Of a stretch of 10,786 nucleotides of DNA, positions 1 to 6,537 are shown piece by piece. The notes beneath the pieces are model-generated. The model was not told the DNA's origin. It was given only the letters and a program-made list of their open reading frames with translations, and made no database searches. A program made the position numbers and the translations under genes. The stretch covers positions 1 to 10,786 of the forward strand of contig URWP01000083.1 of assembly GCA_900551645.1 (NCBI GenBank), in the 5' to 3' direction. Within the stretch, counting starts at the first letter, position 1. Each line of letters starts with the position of its first letter. The stretch is from an uncultured Bacteroides sp. GTDB lineage: Bacteria; Bacteroidota; Bacteroidia; Bacteroidales; Bacteroidaceae.

Positions 1-492
1 TGCATTGATTTCTTCGGTGCATACATTGCCGTCACTTTGAGCTATCTTTACCAGAAAATCCAGCAGCTGGATACGTTCTTCGTAGCTCAGGTTGTCAGCA
101 ATTTGTGTTCCGCATTCATGAATGGTGTTCCGGAAGGCCATCGGGTTGTTCTTGTCCATCTGTTTCCGTTGTTCGAACAGGTTCAAAAGAATCTGTTCTC
201 CTTCACTGACAGCTGCCTCGCCGAAATTCATACGCAGGAAGCGGCGTACAAATTCCATTTCGCTGTGCATGATGCGTCCGTCGGCCCGTATGATGTACGA
301 AGCCATTACCAGCAACGAAAACAGGAAGCTGTTGCGTTGCCCCATATACGGGTCGGCATTTTGTGTACCGTCTTCAGCGGCCATATCCGTAGAGTTATCC
401 AATAGGGAACCCAGGGCGAATCCGGCCAAAGCTCCCAGAGGTCCCATTGTCATGAATCCTACGAGACCTCCAATCCATTTTCCTACTTTCAT
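1..492 (-). CDS. TerB/DjlA-like protein (partial, C-terminus beyond window)
   Basis: The reading frame runs from ATG at 492 to the window edge without a stop (164 codons), so the 3' part is missing. The N-terminus (residues 1-34, MKVGKWIGGLVGFMTMGPLG and on) is a Gly-rich hydrophobic stretch like the N-terminal segment of DjlA-like co-chaperones and may sit in or against the membrane. Residues about 55-164 form an all-helical acidic domain with two repeated elements, ASYIIRADGRIMHSEMEFVRRFL and a later KIAQSDGNVCTEE. This is the TerB-like pattern, in which an Asp-Gly turn precedes a helix. Relatives in Bacteroidota are usually about 250-280 residues and often end in a J domain, so one may lie just outside the window. 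The gene starts 52 bases after the transporter stop and no promoter is evident in that gap, so it probably belongs to the same transcript. Family placement is fairly sure; the chaperone role is inferred. Confidence 0.75.
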   Translation of the reverse strand, partial: MKVGKWIGGLVGFMTMGPLGALAGFALGSLLDNSTDMAAEDGTQNADPYMGQRNSFLFSLLVMASYIIRADGRIMHSEMEFVRRFLRMNFGEAAVSEGEQILLNLFEQRKQMDKNNPMAFRNTIHECGTQIADNLSYEERIQLLDFLVKIAQSDGNVCTEEINA

Positions 493-544
493 ACTATTTG
501 TGGTTTGATTTTCAATTGTGTTTCTTGGTCGATAGGAGAAGGGC

Positions 545-2092
545 TTATTCTACTCCCTTCATCATCTTCTGGAGTTTACCTGACAAGAGGAACAGAATGA
601 CCGCTGCCGCTCCGCTCATGAAGACAAACAGCATGAAGAAATCATAGAGATTCTCTACCTGATAGCCCAGACAGCTTTTGCTGACTCCATGTTCCGGATA
701 GAAACCGCTCAGGAATCCGGCGAACTTGTTGGCTGCCGACGTACTGAGGTACCATACACCCATCAGCAAGGAGGAGAAGCGCGCAGGAGACAGTTTGTAT
801 ACCAGGGAAAGCCCGATAGGAGCCAGACACAGTTCGCCCATGGTATGAATCAGGTAGAGGCCTGTCAGCCAGGCCATGCTTACTTTTACTCCCGGTTCGA
901 TGTCTTTTACCCCGAAAGCGATGTAAAGATAGCCTAAAGAGAGCAGTAACAGGCCGATAGCCTGCTTGCGTGGAGAACTTGGTTCCCAGCCGCGTTTGCC
1001 AAGAAATGACCAGATAGCAGCAAAAACGGGGGCCAGAGTGACAATCATAATCGGATTGAATGACTGGAAATAGGCTGCAGGCATTTCCCAGTTACCGATA
1101 CGACGGTCTGTCTGCTCGTCGGCAAAGAAAGTGAGGGAAGCTCCTGCCTGTTCGTAAGCCGACCAGAAGAAGATGACGAAAAAGGCAATGATATAGATGA
1201 CTCCGATGCGTGCTTGTTCTGTCCGCGTCAATGATTTGTCGGTGATAATGACAATTGGCATGACGATGACAGTAGCATAAATCAGTGAACCTATCCAGTC
1301 GGCATCGGCAAAGAATCCATTGGAAGTATTCCCCCAATTGATTGAGAATAAGACGGTAAGTATCAGTGTACAGGCTACCATGATTACCGGACGTCTGGTA
1401 TTCGAAGAGTTCTTTTCCTCCTTTTCCGTAGGTTTCTGATTGCGGTCGGGTGCTATTCCTACCGGATTTCCGTCAGGGTCACAGATATACCGGTTCATGA
1501 AAATCCGGAATACCGTTGCTCCTAAAAGCATGCCGATGCAGGCAGCCAGAAATCCCCATTTGAAATCTTCGGGATGACCGGTATTCCCTATCAGTCCGCA
1601 GATGAGCGGGGCGAGGGTGGAACCTACATTCACTCCCATGTAGAAAATGGTAAAGGCTGAATCTTTCCGCGAGTCGTCCGGTCGGTACAGACGGCCTACC
1701 ATGGTAGAAATGTTGGGTTTGAAAAATCCGTTACCCAAAATAAGGAGTCCCAGTCCGCAGAACATCAGATACTTGGCCAAACCTACTTCGTGGTAATAAC
1801 AGGCACTCAGGAACAGGAGGAACTGTCCGATAGCCATTGTAAGCGCTCCTGTAACGATGGAGCGTCGGTTTCCCCAATAACGGTCGGCTTTGTAGCCGCC
1901 TATCAGTGGCGTCAGATAGACCAGTCCGGTATAACTGCCGTATACTTGTGATGCCAGTTCTTTGTCGAAAAGCAATGCCTGTACCATATACAACATGAAC
2001 AAGGCACGCATGCCATAATAACTGAAACGTTCCCACATCTCAGTTACAAAAAGTAGATAAAGCCCTTTCGGATGCCCTTTTGGTGGATTCAT
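545..2092 (-). CDS. POT/PTR2-family proton-coupled oligopeptide transporter
   Basis: Inner-membrane symporter of the major facilitator superfamily that imports di- and tripeptides with protons. The 515 residues are the normal length for bacterial POTs. Residues 18-27 hold the family motif ExxERFxYYG (E18, E21, R22, Y25, Y26), needed for proton coupling. The second signature, FYMGVNVGS, is at 150-158 after the conserved GFFKPNIS at 122-129. TM7 carries AYEQ (E314), followed by the conserved FQSFNP at 342-347. TM10 carries GELCLAPIGLS (E420). About 14 hydrophobic segments are visible, and a charged, Lys/Glu-rich cytoplasmic loop at about 215-235 separates the two halves. The start is ATG at 2092, 23 bases after the TPR gene, with no recognisable promoter in the gap, so co-transcription is likely. 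The family is certain; the preference for particular peptides is not readable. Confidence 0.95.
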   Translation of the reverse strand: MNPPKGHPKGLYLLFVTEMWERFSYYGMRALFMLYMVQALLFDKELASQVYGSYTGLVYLTPLIGGYKADRYWGNRRSIVTGALTMAIGQFLLFLSACYYHEVGLAKYLMFCGLGLLILGNGFFKPNISTMVGRLYRPDDSRKDSAFTIFYMGVNVGSTLAPLICGLIGNTGHPEDFKWGFLAACIGMLLGATVFRIFMNRYICDPDGNPVGIAPDRNQKPTEKEEKNSSNTRRPVIMVACTLILTVLFSINWGNTSNGFFADADWIGSLIYATVIVMPIVIITDKSLTRTEQARIGVIYIIAFFVIFFWSAYEQAGASLTFFADEQTDRRIGNWEMPAAYFQSFNPIMIVTLAPVFAAIWSFLGKRGWEPSSPRKQAIGLLLLSLGYLYIAFGVKDIEPGVKVSMAWLTGLYLIHTMGELCLAPIGLSLVYKLSPARFSSLLMGVWYLSTSAANKFAGFLSGFYPEHGVSKSCLGYQVENLYDFFMLFVFMSGAAAVILFLLSGKLQKMMKGVE

Positions 2093-2115
2093 TCTTTTTT
2101 TGTTTATATAATGTG

Positions 2116-2727
2116 TTAGTTGGATAATTCCTGATTGTTCAGCATCTCGTAGGTAGCACTGATGCGGTCAATCATTCCTGTATCTGGAGCCTCTTCCATC
2201 AGTTGCATCATCAGGTCGGCTACATCAGCTTTGCTGTCCAGCTTCAGTGCTGCAGTCAGGTCGTCTAGAGCTGCTTCGTATTCATGAAGCTGCAATAAGA
2301 CTTCCGCCCGGCAGGTATAGTTTTCTACATCGTTTGGGTTTGAACGGATGGCTTCTGTAAAATCGGCTTCTGCCAGTTCCCACTGATGATAATTCTTCAG
2401 TAGCATCCCCCGGGTGTAATAGGCGAATGAACGGAACTCGGTATCGGCTTCGGGTATCAGTTCCAGACTCCGGCTGACAGCTTTGAAGGCTAATTTTGTT
2501 TCTCCCGAAAAATTGCAGATAAGTGCCATATAGCAGTGCGCATATCCGTTTTCAGGGTATTGTTCCAGTTCAGCATTCAGGTATCGGTATGCTTTTTCAG
2601 CATCTCCTTCGTTTAAGGCTTTTACTCCTTTCAGGTAGTTTTCAGATGCAGGGCGCTGTATGGTTTCTGCGGTGGCCGCGCCTGTTGCCATGAGCGTGCA
2701 GAAAAGAATCATCATCAGTGTTTTCAT
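2116..2727 (-). CDS. Secreted tetratricopeptide-repeat protein
   Basis: A 203-residue protein with a Sec signal peptide: MKTLMMILFCTLMATGAATA, cleavage probably after ATA near residue 20. It is followed by about four TPR units. Their characteristic positions are visible: YLKGVKALNEGDAEKAYRYL (about 31-50), AHCYMALICNFSGETKLAFK (about 63-82), YYTRGMLLKNYHQWELAEAD and YTCRAEVLLQLHEYEAALDD. Each has the small/large residue alternation and the trailing Asn-Pro or Asp at the turn (SNPNDVE). No catalytic domain is present, so it is probably a periplasmic protein-protein scaffold. The C-terminus (from about residue 170) no longer fits the repeat. From memory, related Bacteroides TPR proteins can be far longer, so this may be a short version. 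It leads a likely operon with the peptide transporter and the TerB-like protein, from the promoter at 2751-2781. Partner and function are unknown. Confidence 0.85.
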   Translation of the reverse strand: MKTLMMILFCTLMATGAATAETIQRPASENYLKGVKALNEGDAEKAYRYLNAELEQYPENGYAHCYMALICNFSGETKLAFKAVSRSLELIPEADTEFRSFAYYTRGMLLKNYHQWELAEADFTEAIRSNPNDVENYTCRAEVLLQLHEYEAALDDLTAALKLDSKADVADLMMQLMEEAPDTGMIDRISATYEMLNNQELSN

Positions 2728-2750
2728 AAGTATCTCGTTTTTTGTGGCGG

Positions 2751-2781
2751 CAAATCTAGAAACTTTTAGGGGGATGTCAAA
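2751..2781 (-). promoter_or_regulatory. Bacteroides-type promoter for the TPR-transporter operon
   Basis: On the minus strand TTTG (2781-2778) is followed after 19 bases by TAGATTTG (2758-2751). This matches the Bacteroides primary sigma factor consensus (-33 TTTG, spacing 19-21, -7 TAnnTTTG) exactly. Transcription would start about 20 bases before the ATG at 2727. It lies back to back with a plus-strand candidate for the kinase gene. Confidence 0.7.
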
Positions 2782-2833
2782 GAAAATGATAGAAAAAGTT
2801 GCCCGAAATACCGTTTTTCTTGAAATGTTCTTA

Positions 2834-2841
2834 TATCTTTG
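2834..2841 (+). promoter_or_regulatory. Candidate -7 promoter element for the kinase gene
   Basis: TATCTTTG fits the Bacteroides -7 consensus TAnnTTTG. No TTTG lies at the expected 19-21 base distance upstream; only a T-rich stretch at 2814-2818 is near. If used, it would leave an untranslated leader of roughly 110 bases before ATG 2959, which is long enough for leader regulation, but I see no known riboswitch in it. Confidence 0.4.
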
Positions 2842-2958
2842 TCATGATTTGCCCGGTCGTTCGTTTCCTTTTGGAATTTTCGGATTGATTATCAACAGAT
2901 TTATGATAAAATATACTTGGGCAAAAAGATTGATTAACTTTAAAAAACTAAATTTACT

Positions 2959-4044
2959 ATGGCTGCATTAGATGCTATTGTTGCACAATTCCCCGAAATC
3001 GGTAAGGTTGCTCAGATTGTTCCGTTAGGTGCCGGACTTATCAATCAGACGCTCAAAGTTGAAACAGAAGACCCCGCTGCACCCGATTATATCCTACAGT
3101 GTATCAACAATGCTGTGTTCCAGGATGTAGATATGTTACAGCATAACATAGAGTGTGTCACCCGTCATATCCGTGAAAAGCTGGAAGCACGGGGTGAAAC
3201 CGATATTGACCGTAAAGTGTTGCGTTTCCTTCCTACTAAAGAAGGGAAGACCTATTATTTCGATGGTGAGAAGTATTGGCGTGTTTCTGTCTTTATTCCC
3301 CGTTCGCAGACTTTGGAAGCTGTTACACCGGAATCTTCTTACCTGGTAGGGTTGAAGTTTGGTGAGTTTGAAGCTATGCTGGCAGATATTCCGGAGAAGT
3401 TGGGTGAAACTATTCCTGATTTCCACAATATGGAGTTCCGTCTGAAGCAGTTGCGTGAAGCGGTTGCAGCCAATGCGGCCGGTCGTCTGGGAAAGGTACA
3501 GGGGCTGGTGGATGCCATCGAGAAAGATGCGGAAGAAATGTGTTGTGCCGAGGAACTGTATCGTCAGGGCAAGTTGCCGAAACGTATCTGCCATTGTGAT
3601 ACAAAAGTGAGCAATATGCTGTTCGACGAAAAAGGCGAAGTATTGTGTGTCATCGACCTGGATACCGTCATGCCAAGTTTCGTATTCTCTGATTTCGGTG
3701 ATTTCCTCCGTTCGGCTGCGAATACCAGTGCTGAAGACGAGCCTGACTTGAATAAGGTACACTTCAACATCGAAGTGTTTAAACCTTTCGTAAAAGGTTA
3801 TCTGGAATCGGCTTCTTCTTTCCTGACTCCGTTGGAAATCGAGATGTTACCGTATGCGGTGACTCTGTTCCCATACATGCAGGCTGTCCGCTTCCTGGCC
3901 GATTACATCAACGGTGATACGTATTATCAGATTCGTTATCCGGAACACAACTATGTACGTACATTGGCACAGTATCGTTTGTATGAAGAAGCGAAGGCCG
4001 CGGTTCCTGCCATGAAGGAATACATGCAGACATTGCTGGGTTGA
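2959..4044 (+). CDS. nahK-like: N-acetylhexosamine 1-kinase (NahK-like), aminoglycoside phosphotransferase fold
   Basis: Predicted cytoplasmic kinase that phosphorylates the anomeric hydroxyl of GlcNAc/GalNAc with ATP, feeding amino sugars from host mucin or milk glycans into sugar-1-phosphate metabolism. The 361 residues match Bifidobacterium longum NahK (about 359), and the resemblance runs the whole length. The catalytic loop is HCDTKVSNMLFD at 212-223 (D214 catalytic, N219 metal-binding). The metal-binding VIDLDTVMPS is at 231-240 (D233, D235), followed by DFGDFLRS at 245-252 and DLNKVHFN at 263-270. The C-terminal RFLADYINGDTYY and YPEHNYVRT (about 311-335) closely parallel NahK. Homologues in Bacteroides have often been annotated as mucin desulfatase or MdsC, a misleading name because the fold is a kinase. 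No sugar pyrophosphorylase, phosphorylase or glycosidase lies next to it. It is transcribed alone and ends at the hairpin at 4077-4109. The family is very likely; exact sugar specificity is inferred. Confidence 0.9.
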   Translation: MAALDAIVAQFPEIGKVAQIVPLGAGLINQTLKVETEDPAAPDYILQCINNAVFQDVDMLQHNIECVTRHIREKLEARGETDIDRKVLRFLPTKEGKTYYFDGEKYWRVSVFIPRSQTLEAVTPESSYLVGLKFGEFEAMLADIPEKLGETIPDFHNMEFRLKQLREAVAANAAGRLGKVQGLVDAIEKDAEEMCCAEELYRQGKLPKRICHCDTKVSNMLFDEKGEVLCVIDLDTVMPSFVFSDFGDFLRSAANTSAEDEPDLNKVHFNIEVFKPFVKGYLESASSFLTPLEIEMLPYAVTLFPYMQAVRFLADYINGDTYYQIRYPEHNYVRTLAQYRLYEEAKAAVPAMKEYMQTLLG

Positions 4045-4076
4045 TTTCCTGACACTGACAATATGTATGGAAAAAT

Positions 4077-4109
4077 AGCGGGGCAGCCGGTTAAAACGGT
4101 TGCCCCGCT
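4077..4109. terminator. Bidirectional intrinsic terminator between convergent genes
   Basis: An inverted repeat with 13-base arms (AGCGGGGCAGCCG, 4077-4089, and its complement at 4097-4109; one G-T pair) encloses a 7-base loop. On the plus strand it is followed by TGTTTTC. On the minus strand it is followed by ATTTTT (4076-4071). It lies 33 bases after the kinase stop and 27 bases beyond the stop of the convergent gene, so it can end both transcripts. Confidence 0.9.
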
Positions 4110-4135
4110 TGTTTTCAGAGGGTACGGATATTTTC

Positions 4136-4660
4136 TTATTTGTTAGGTGCCGGAGTATTGGCAGGGCAATTAGTCCGGCATGTTCCATCGCGACCCGGAG
4201 CCGGACAGTTCGGACGCGGATTTTTCATCTTATGATGTCTCATTTCTCTTCCTTGAGGTGACATAACAACCTGTAGCTGGCGTGCATTCAGAATCTTCTT
4301 GAATTTGTTCAGGTATTCCTGCTGTACATCCAGTCTTTTCCGTTCGCAGGCGATGTGTTCTTCCAGCCGTTTTTCAATTTCTGCGTCTGTACATTCTTTC
4401 TGTCCTTTTTCTTTCGGACATTCCGGACGGCAATTGCGTAATGCTTCCAGATATTCTTTATAAAGCGGAGCAAACTTGGCGGCAGTCTCTTCATCCAGCA
4501 TGAGTCGGTTTTCCAGTCTTTTCAGAGAAGCTTCCATACGCTCTGCCGGAGTCAGTTCTTTCTTTTCCGGTTTTTGTGGGGTACGGGCCATTACGTTACC
4601 ACTGCACAGCAAGGCTGCCAAAGTCATTGTTACAAACAAACGGTTCATAGTCATTTTCAT
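4136..4660 (-). CDS. CpxP/Spy-like periplasmic protein, cysteine-rich
   Basis: A 174-residue exported protein. The signal peptide is MKMTMNRLFVTMTLAALLCSGNVMA, with likely cleavage after residue 25; C19 is not in a convincing lipobox because Leu precedes it. ELTPAERMEASLKRLENRLM begins a charged helical region (about 35-135). It contains the LTPxER and LDEETAAKFAPLYKEY patterns seen in Bacteroidota proteins related to the CpxP/Spy group of small periplasmic chaperones and stress sensors. Unusually, the mature part has seven cysteines (C77, C81, C90, C105, C152, C161, C165). The last three are in a Pro/Asn-rich tail, NPRPNCPAPGRDGTCRTNCP. This suggests disulfides or metal binding. Family members often sit beside an ECF sigma/anti-sigma pair, but none is adjacent here. 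No TAnnTTTG element is clear upstream. ATG 4660 is used, but M3 or M5 start choices cannot be excluded. The CpxP/Spy relationship is moderate; the role is inferred. Confidence 0.65.
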   Translation of the reverse strand: MKMTMNRLFVTMTLAALLCSGNVMARTPQKPEKKELTPAERMEASLKRLENRLMLDEETAAKFAPLYKEYLEALRNCRPECPKEKGQKECTDAEIEKRLEEHIACERKRLDVQQEYLNKFKKILNARQLQVVMSPQGREMRHHKMKNPRPNCPAPGRDGTCRTNCPANTPAPNK

Positions 4661-4829
4661 TGTCTTCTTGTTTTAGAGTTAAACATGTGCGGGAACGGCA
4701 GACAGATTGCATAGGTACCGATTTGAACCTGTAGCGTTTCTTTTCCGCATTTGTTCATTTGACAATTCCAAACAGCCAAGGTTTATTCCGATAACCTATT
4801 TTAGTTTCTCTAAATAGTTTGTAACGTTC

Positions 4830-5360
4830 TTAATACTTGTTCCAACTGCTCATTTCTTCCAACGGTTTGCGCACCTTCTTCCGGTGCTCGGAGACAGGAT
4901 AACCTACACTGATGAGCAACGGAACCCTGCGTTTGGGGATGTCCAGCAGTTTCTTTACTTTCTTTTCGTCGAACCAGCCGATGATGCAGGTACCCAGCCC
5001 CAGTTCCGTGGCCTGCAGACAGAAATGTTCTACGGCGATGCCTACGTCCAGCAAGGAGTATTCCTTATCCTTTATGACACTGCCTATCCGGGCGGTGAGG
5101 TTCATTTTCTCCAGCACTACGGCTACAATGACCGGTACATCGGTTACCCATTTGTTCATGCCCATGCCTGCCGCCGCTTCCTTCATGCCGGCCAGCAGTT
5201 TGGGGTCGTCTACGACGACGAATTTCCAGGGTTGTGAGTTACAGGCCGATGGTGCGATACGTGCCGCTTCCAGACAGAGTCTCAGCAGCGAGCGGTCTAT
5301 GGGCTGATTATCGTATTTCCGGTCACTCTGCCGGGCATTGATGAGTTCTTCGAAATTCAT
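4830..5360 (-). CDS. Nitroreductase-family FMN oxidoreductase
   Basis: A 176-residue single-domain flavoprotein of the small nitroreductase type, cytoplasmic and expected to act as a dimer using NAD(P)H. FMN phosphate contacts come from the N-terminal ARQSDRKY (R10, S12, R14). The conserved APSACNSQPWKFVVV (36-50) supplies the Ser/Asn-Gln-Pro-Trp segment at the flavin and dimer interface. ELGLGTCIIGWF (119-130) is the C-terminal FMN-binding Gly-rich motif, followed by the IPKRRVPLLISVGYP segment (141-155) typical of the family. Length and motifs are complete. It stands alone: 169 bases separate it from the CpxP-like gene and 239 from the DUF2807 gene. The physiological substrate cannot be told; members reduce quinones, nitroaromatics or other electron acceptors. 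Confidence 0.92.
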   Translation of the reverse strand: MNFEELINARQSDRKYDNQPIDRSLLRLCLEAARIAPSACNSQPWKFVVVDDPKLLAGMKEAAAGMGMNKWVTDVPVIVAVVLEKMNLTARIGSVIKDKEYSLLDVGIAVEHFCLQATELGLGTCIIGWFDEKKVKKLLDIPKRRVPLLISVGYPVSEHRKKVRKPLEEMSSWNKY

Positions 5361-5389
5361 GCTTGTTATTCTTAAAGGTTACTTGCCGG

Positions 5390-5397
5390 CAAATGTA
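5390..5397 (-). promoter_or_regulatory. Candidate -7 promoter element for the nitroreductase gene
   Basis: On the minus strand TACATTTG (5397-5390), followed by C, fits the Bacteroides -7 consensus TAnnTTTG. It lies 29 bases before the ATG at 5360, a usual leader length. The position expected for the -33 TTTG (about 5417-5421) reads GTAGC, so the upstream element is poor. Confidence 0.5.
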
Positions 5398-5599
5398 CGG
5401 ATTTCATTGGGAATGTGCTACTTTAGTATTTGATTTCTTGTGGGCAAGTCATTTTTTAATGTTCGGGACATTCCGGCCTTCCTGTTCGATAGAGCGGCAT
5501 GCATACAAAAAAATGAGAACACTGTTATTTGCTCTTATTTTTTTACCAAAGTATGACAGAAGAAGGTATCAGACACTGGAATTTTTATAGATGTGATTT

Positions 5600-6112
5600 T
5601 TAGTTAGTTCCCAGTTCCTTACACTTTTTCTTCTTTGCTTTCAGTTCATTTGTGTTGACGCTGCTGTTACCTTTTGTCGTGCAGTCGAGTATATCCGTTT
5701 CTCCTTTTATGGTCAATTGGCTGCCGCCTCCCGCTGATACTTGCAAATATTTTGCCTTTACGTTTATCATACCTTTTGAACCGGCAGTTGCTGACAAACA
5801 TAATGAATCTACTATAAGCGGCTTGTCTGCTAATAATTCAGAATAAGTCATGCTGATTCGGCTAACATCGTTTGTATAGATACGCACCACATCTTTCGGC
5901 ATTGGTCCATTTGCATCCTTGAGCGTGAACGAAAGCGTACCCTCCTTTGATTCCTGAATTCCTAAATCCGGGTGTCCTACTTCTATGCGGAATGTGTCCG
6001 ATGGAATAAATATGGCCTTATACCCAGAAAAGTAAAAGTTTTTTACTGGTTTTTCTGCTTGGCTCAAAAGACAAAATCCAAGCCCTGTTAATATTAATGC
6101 TATTTTTTTCAT
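5600..6112 (-). CDS. DUF2807 (GIN-domain) exported protein, short
   Basis: A 170-residue protein starting at ATG 6112. An in-frame TTG lies 31 codons upstream, but the signal peptide MKKIALILTGLGFCLLSQAE begins at 6112, so I choose that start. Cleavage is probably after SQA (residue 19). The mature part begins KNFYFSGYKAIFIPSDTFRIEV. This is the opening of DUF2807 domains, which form a right-handed beta-helix and are found in Bacteroidota cell-envelope proteins sometimes described as putative autotransporter adhesin heads. Later rungs are visible as VDSLCLSATAGSKGMINVKA and LQVSAGGGSQLTIKGETDIL (about 102-142). The typical domain continues for further rungs. Here it stops with a Lys-rich tail (KAKKKKCKELGTN), so the protein is shorter than the usual 220-250 residues. 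Function in this family is not established. Confidence 0.75.
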   Translation of the reverse strand: MKKIALILTGLGFCLLSQAEKPVKNFYFSGYKAIFIPSDTFRIEVGHPDLGIQESKEGTLSFTLKDANGPMPKDVVRIYTNDVSRISMTYSELLADKPLIVDSLCLSATAGSKGMINVKAKYLQVSAGGGSQLTIKGETDILDCTTKGNSSVNTNELKAKKKKCKELGTN

Positions 6113-6188
6113 CTTGTTGGGTGTTTGATTGTTGTTTACTTTCAAAATACTGTTTACAAAATCAGAAAAAACTTTTGATAAACAGATA

Positions 6189-6203
6189 GCATATACGATA
6201 TGC
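6189..6203. repeat. Short inverted repeat upstream of the DUF2807 gene
   Basis: GCATAT and ATATGC form perfect 6-base arms around ACG, 77 bases before the ATG at 6112. A weak minus-strand promoter-like pair lies just upstream: TTCG, 19 bases, TAATATTG, one mismatch in each box. The dyad would sit near its start point. An operator is possible but unproven. Confidence 0.3.
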
Positions 6204-6346
6204 AATATTAGCGAAAATTCTTAAAGTTACGAAGCGAAGTGTCATTAAAGTGAAAAATCATGAAATAGATGGCTGAATAATGTATGAAAGATAACTCTAA
6301 TTCATAGAATCTGACACTATCTAATCAGGAAAGTCGAGTACATTTC

Positions 6347-6436
6347 AAACATGAGCATGTTTTGATTAAAACGAACGGACGAATGCATGAAAACATGCTC
6401 GTGTTTGATTCAAAACAAACGTTCGTTTTCGGACGT
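6347..6436. repeat. Cluster of two imperfect 31-base repeats plus a hairpin
   Basis: Copy 1 (6347-6377) and copy 2 (6391-6421) start 44 bases apart. Both read AAACATG, then a two- or three-base variable centre, then a TGTTT-GATT-AAAAC block and an AACG end; they differ by a few substitutions and two compensating one-base gaps. Each copy contains dyads (ACATG/CATGT and GTTTT-GATT-AAAAC in copy 1), so the copies also resemble each other in inverted orientation. Directly after copy 2, ACGTTCG-TTTT-CGGACGT (6419-6436) can fold as a 7-bp stem with one G-T pair. The cluster sits about 95-240 bases before the PagL-like gene. Confidence 0.6.
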
Positions 6437-6492
6437 CAGTGAGGAAATCTTACCGGACGGAAAGGAAACAGGGTTTATCAATCTCATGATTT

Positions 6493-6506
6493 CTTTAAAT
6501 TTAAAG
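6493..6506. repeat. 14-bp perfect palindrome abutting the -33 element
   Basis: CTTTAAATTTAAAG is its own reverse complement. Its last base is the first base of the GTTG (6506-6509) that serves as the -33 box of the promoter for the PagL-like gene. The position suits a transcription-factor site, but the low-complexity AT composition lowers confidence. Confidence 0.45.
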
Positions 6507-6537
6507 TTGGAAGCAAAACATAAACCTGTTATATTTG
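6506..6537 (+). promoter_or_regulatory. Bacteroides-type promoter for the PagL-like gene
   Basis: GTTG (6506-6509), a 20-base spacer and TATATTTG (6530-6537) match the Bacteroides -33/-7 pattern, with one mismatch in the upstream box. The leader to ATG 6586 would be about 40 bases. Confidence 0.7.

Noticed and set aside
37..508. Plus-strand open frames of 122 and 128 codons
   Set aside because: They lie opposite the TerB-like gene, whose protein has a coherent Gly-rich N-terminus and helical domain. The plus-strand products have no family resemblance.
2660..2971. Plus-strand frame of 103 codons across the divergent promoter region
   Set aside because: It overlaps the signal-peptide end of the TPR gene and the start of the kinase gene and covers both promoters. 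The product looks random.
3136..3762. Minus-strand frame of 208 codons
   Set aside because: Antisense to the NahK-like kinase, which matches its family end to end; a shadow of strong codon bias.
4796..4817. AT-rich inverted repeat (CTATTTTAG / CTAAATAG) after the nitroreductase gene
   Set aside because: The stem is weak, has a one-base bulge and is not followed by a T-run in the minus direction, so it is not a convincing terminator.
5363..5590. 75-codon plus-strand frame between nitroreductase and DUF2807 genes
   Set aside because: It overlaps the nitroreductase promoter and has no recognisable domain. An internal MRTLLFALIFLP start at 5513 resembles a signal peptide but is followed by only 13 residues.
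6113..6205. N-terminal extension of the DUF2807 protein from a TTG codon
   Set aside because: The extension has no family similarity and would bury the clear signal peptide that begins at ATG 6112.
6238..6318. 7-base inverted repeat AGTGTCA / TGACACT
   Set aside because: The arms are short and 67 bases apart; expected by chance in a region of this size.
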